NCBI RefSeq assembly: GCF_014844135.1
Contig: NZ_CP041403.1
Span: 1,984,001 to 2,048,000, forward strand
Length of the DNA: 64,000 nucleotides
Source: Arcobacter sp. FWKO B
GTDB taxonomy: Bacteria; Campylobacterota; Campylobacteria; Campylobacterales; Arcobacteraceae
Direction: 5' to 3'
In this document: piece by piece, positions 63,685 through 64,000 of the stretch
Numbering within the stretch: the first letter of the stretch is position 1
Layout: each line of letters opens with the position of its first letter
Position numbers and translations under genes: made by a program
The notes under the pieces: generated by a model
What the model saw: only the letters and a program-made list of their open reading frames with translations
Databases searched by the model: none
Told to the model about the DNA's origin: nothing

Positions 63685-63972
63685 ATGAAATTCGGTTTTT
63701 TTGGTGGAGCAATATTGCTCATTCTTACTTTAGTGTTCGCTAAACTCGCGATGGACACCGATAGAATGACAAAAGAAATAGTCGCAGATGCTTTTCAACT
63801 TGAAGAAAAACAAATTCAAAAAGAAGCAAAAACAAATCAAAATGTCGAACAACCTGTACAAGCTCATCAAAATGTTGAAGTTGTACAGCAAGTTCAAGTT
63901 CAAAAAGATGACAAATGGTCTGACTTTGATTCAAAATTTGACAAATTTGAAGAAAAATTCAAAAATTTCTAA
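63685..63972 (+). CDS. Membrane-anchored coiled-coil protein
   Basis: 95 residues: N-terminal hydrophobic helix (about 3-18), then a Gln/Lys/Val-rich coiled-coil stretch (NVEQPVQAHQNVEVVQQVQV) and an acidic-aromatic end (DFDSKFDKFEEKF). Ribosome site AAAGGGG. Unknown; conjugation apparatus or maintenance factor possible. Confidence 0.55.
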   Translation: MKFGFFGGAILLILTLVFAKLAMDTDRMTKEIVADAFQLEEKQIQKEAKTNQNVEQPVQAHQNVEVVQQVQVQKDDKWSDFDSKFDKFEEKFKNF

Positions 63973-63983
63973 TTCATTAATTT

Positions 63984-64000
63984 GAAATCTTTGAATTGTG
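63984..64000 (+). promoter_or_regulatory. Shared element A at the window edge
   Basis: AAATCTTTGAATTGTG, the same core as at 61673, cut off by the window end. Implies another gene of the same set follows. Confidence 0.5.

Overview
The window is an AT-rich chromosome segment from a Campylobacterota (epsilonproteobacterial) bacterium. The evidence is the gene order tatD-mltD-rlpA-...-kdsC-lptC-lptA-engB-...-mrdA, the rbn(yihY)-glcD pair, the four-residue HslV propeptide, the alpha-helical dimeric dUTPase, and a MutS with a C-terminal HNH-like domain. Many genes start with TTG and promoters often show a good -10 with a poor -35. I cannot fix the genus from sequence alone.

Positions 1 to about 45 kb are core genome. 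They hold groES(3' end)-groEL; a double hemerythrin beside an encapsulin/encapsulated-ferritin iron store; dnaJ, recR, a PAS histidine kinase, dUTPase, rhodanese, rplI and hslVU; and an envelope cluster (tatD, mltD, rlpA, hisB, kdsC, lptC, lptA, engB, mrdA). After these come fliW/fliP, a lipoprotein cytochrome, yihY-glcD, rplY-pth-lptF/G, a HepT/MntA toxin-antitoxin pair, prfB, bpt, gdhA, a MutS7-like gene, a Mla-type lipid transport operon, tatA, a Ca/Na exchanger and oxaloacetate-decarboxylase-type beta and gamma subunits (beta frameshifted). Two core genes carry apparent single-base lesions: oadB (extra base in a homopolymer) and tatD (ATA where ATG is expected).

From about 45 to 49.7 kb the sequence is accessory: a broken HTH regulator gene, a 1075-residue Upf1/Dna2-like SF1 helicase with a truncated coupled downstream ORF, two tandem small-RNA/hydrophobic-peptide loci, and the 3' end of an IS30-type transposase. 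A 45-base 3' fragment of a CAU-anticodon tRNA gene (49703-49747) then marks the left attachment site of an integrated plasmid-like or conjugative element. This runs through the right edge of the window: tyrosine integrase, HigBA, a primase-like replication protein flanked by two copies of a ~280 bp non-coding repeat, a 1504-residue MobF relaxase-helicase with an added primase/Toprim-like C-terminus, a divergent HTH repressor with its operators, many small proteins, an array of 16 boxes phased at 10.5 bp, a small HTH-like protein and ParA. The intact tRNA and the other element end should lie to the right of the window.

The most unusual items are: (1) the tandem peptide loci at 48.74-49.32 kb, where the first ~17 nt of each predicted transcript pair with the translation start of its own 19-20 residue hydrophobic peptide, with a terminator hairpin in between (a candidate type I toxin-antitoxin or self-attenuating family); (2) the helically phased TTCC array at 61.5 kb, a candidate partition or replication site; (3) the duplicated non-coding repeat whose two copies differ in compensating ways within hairpins; (4) a shared promoter-proximal element repeated before several genes of the integrated element.
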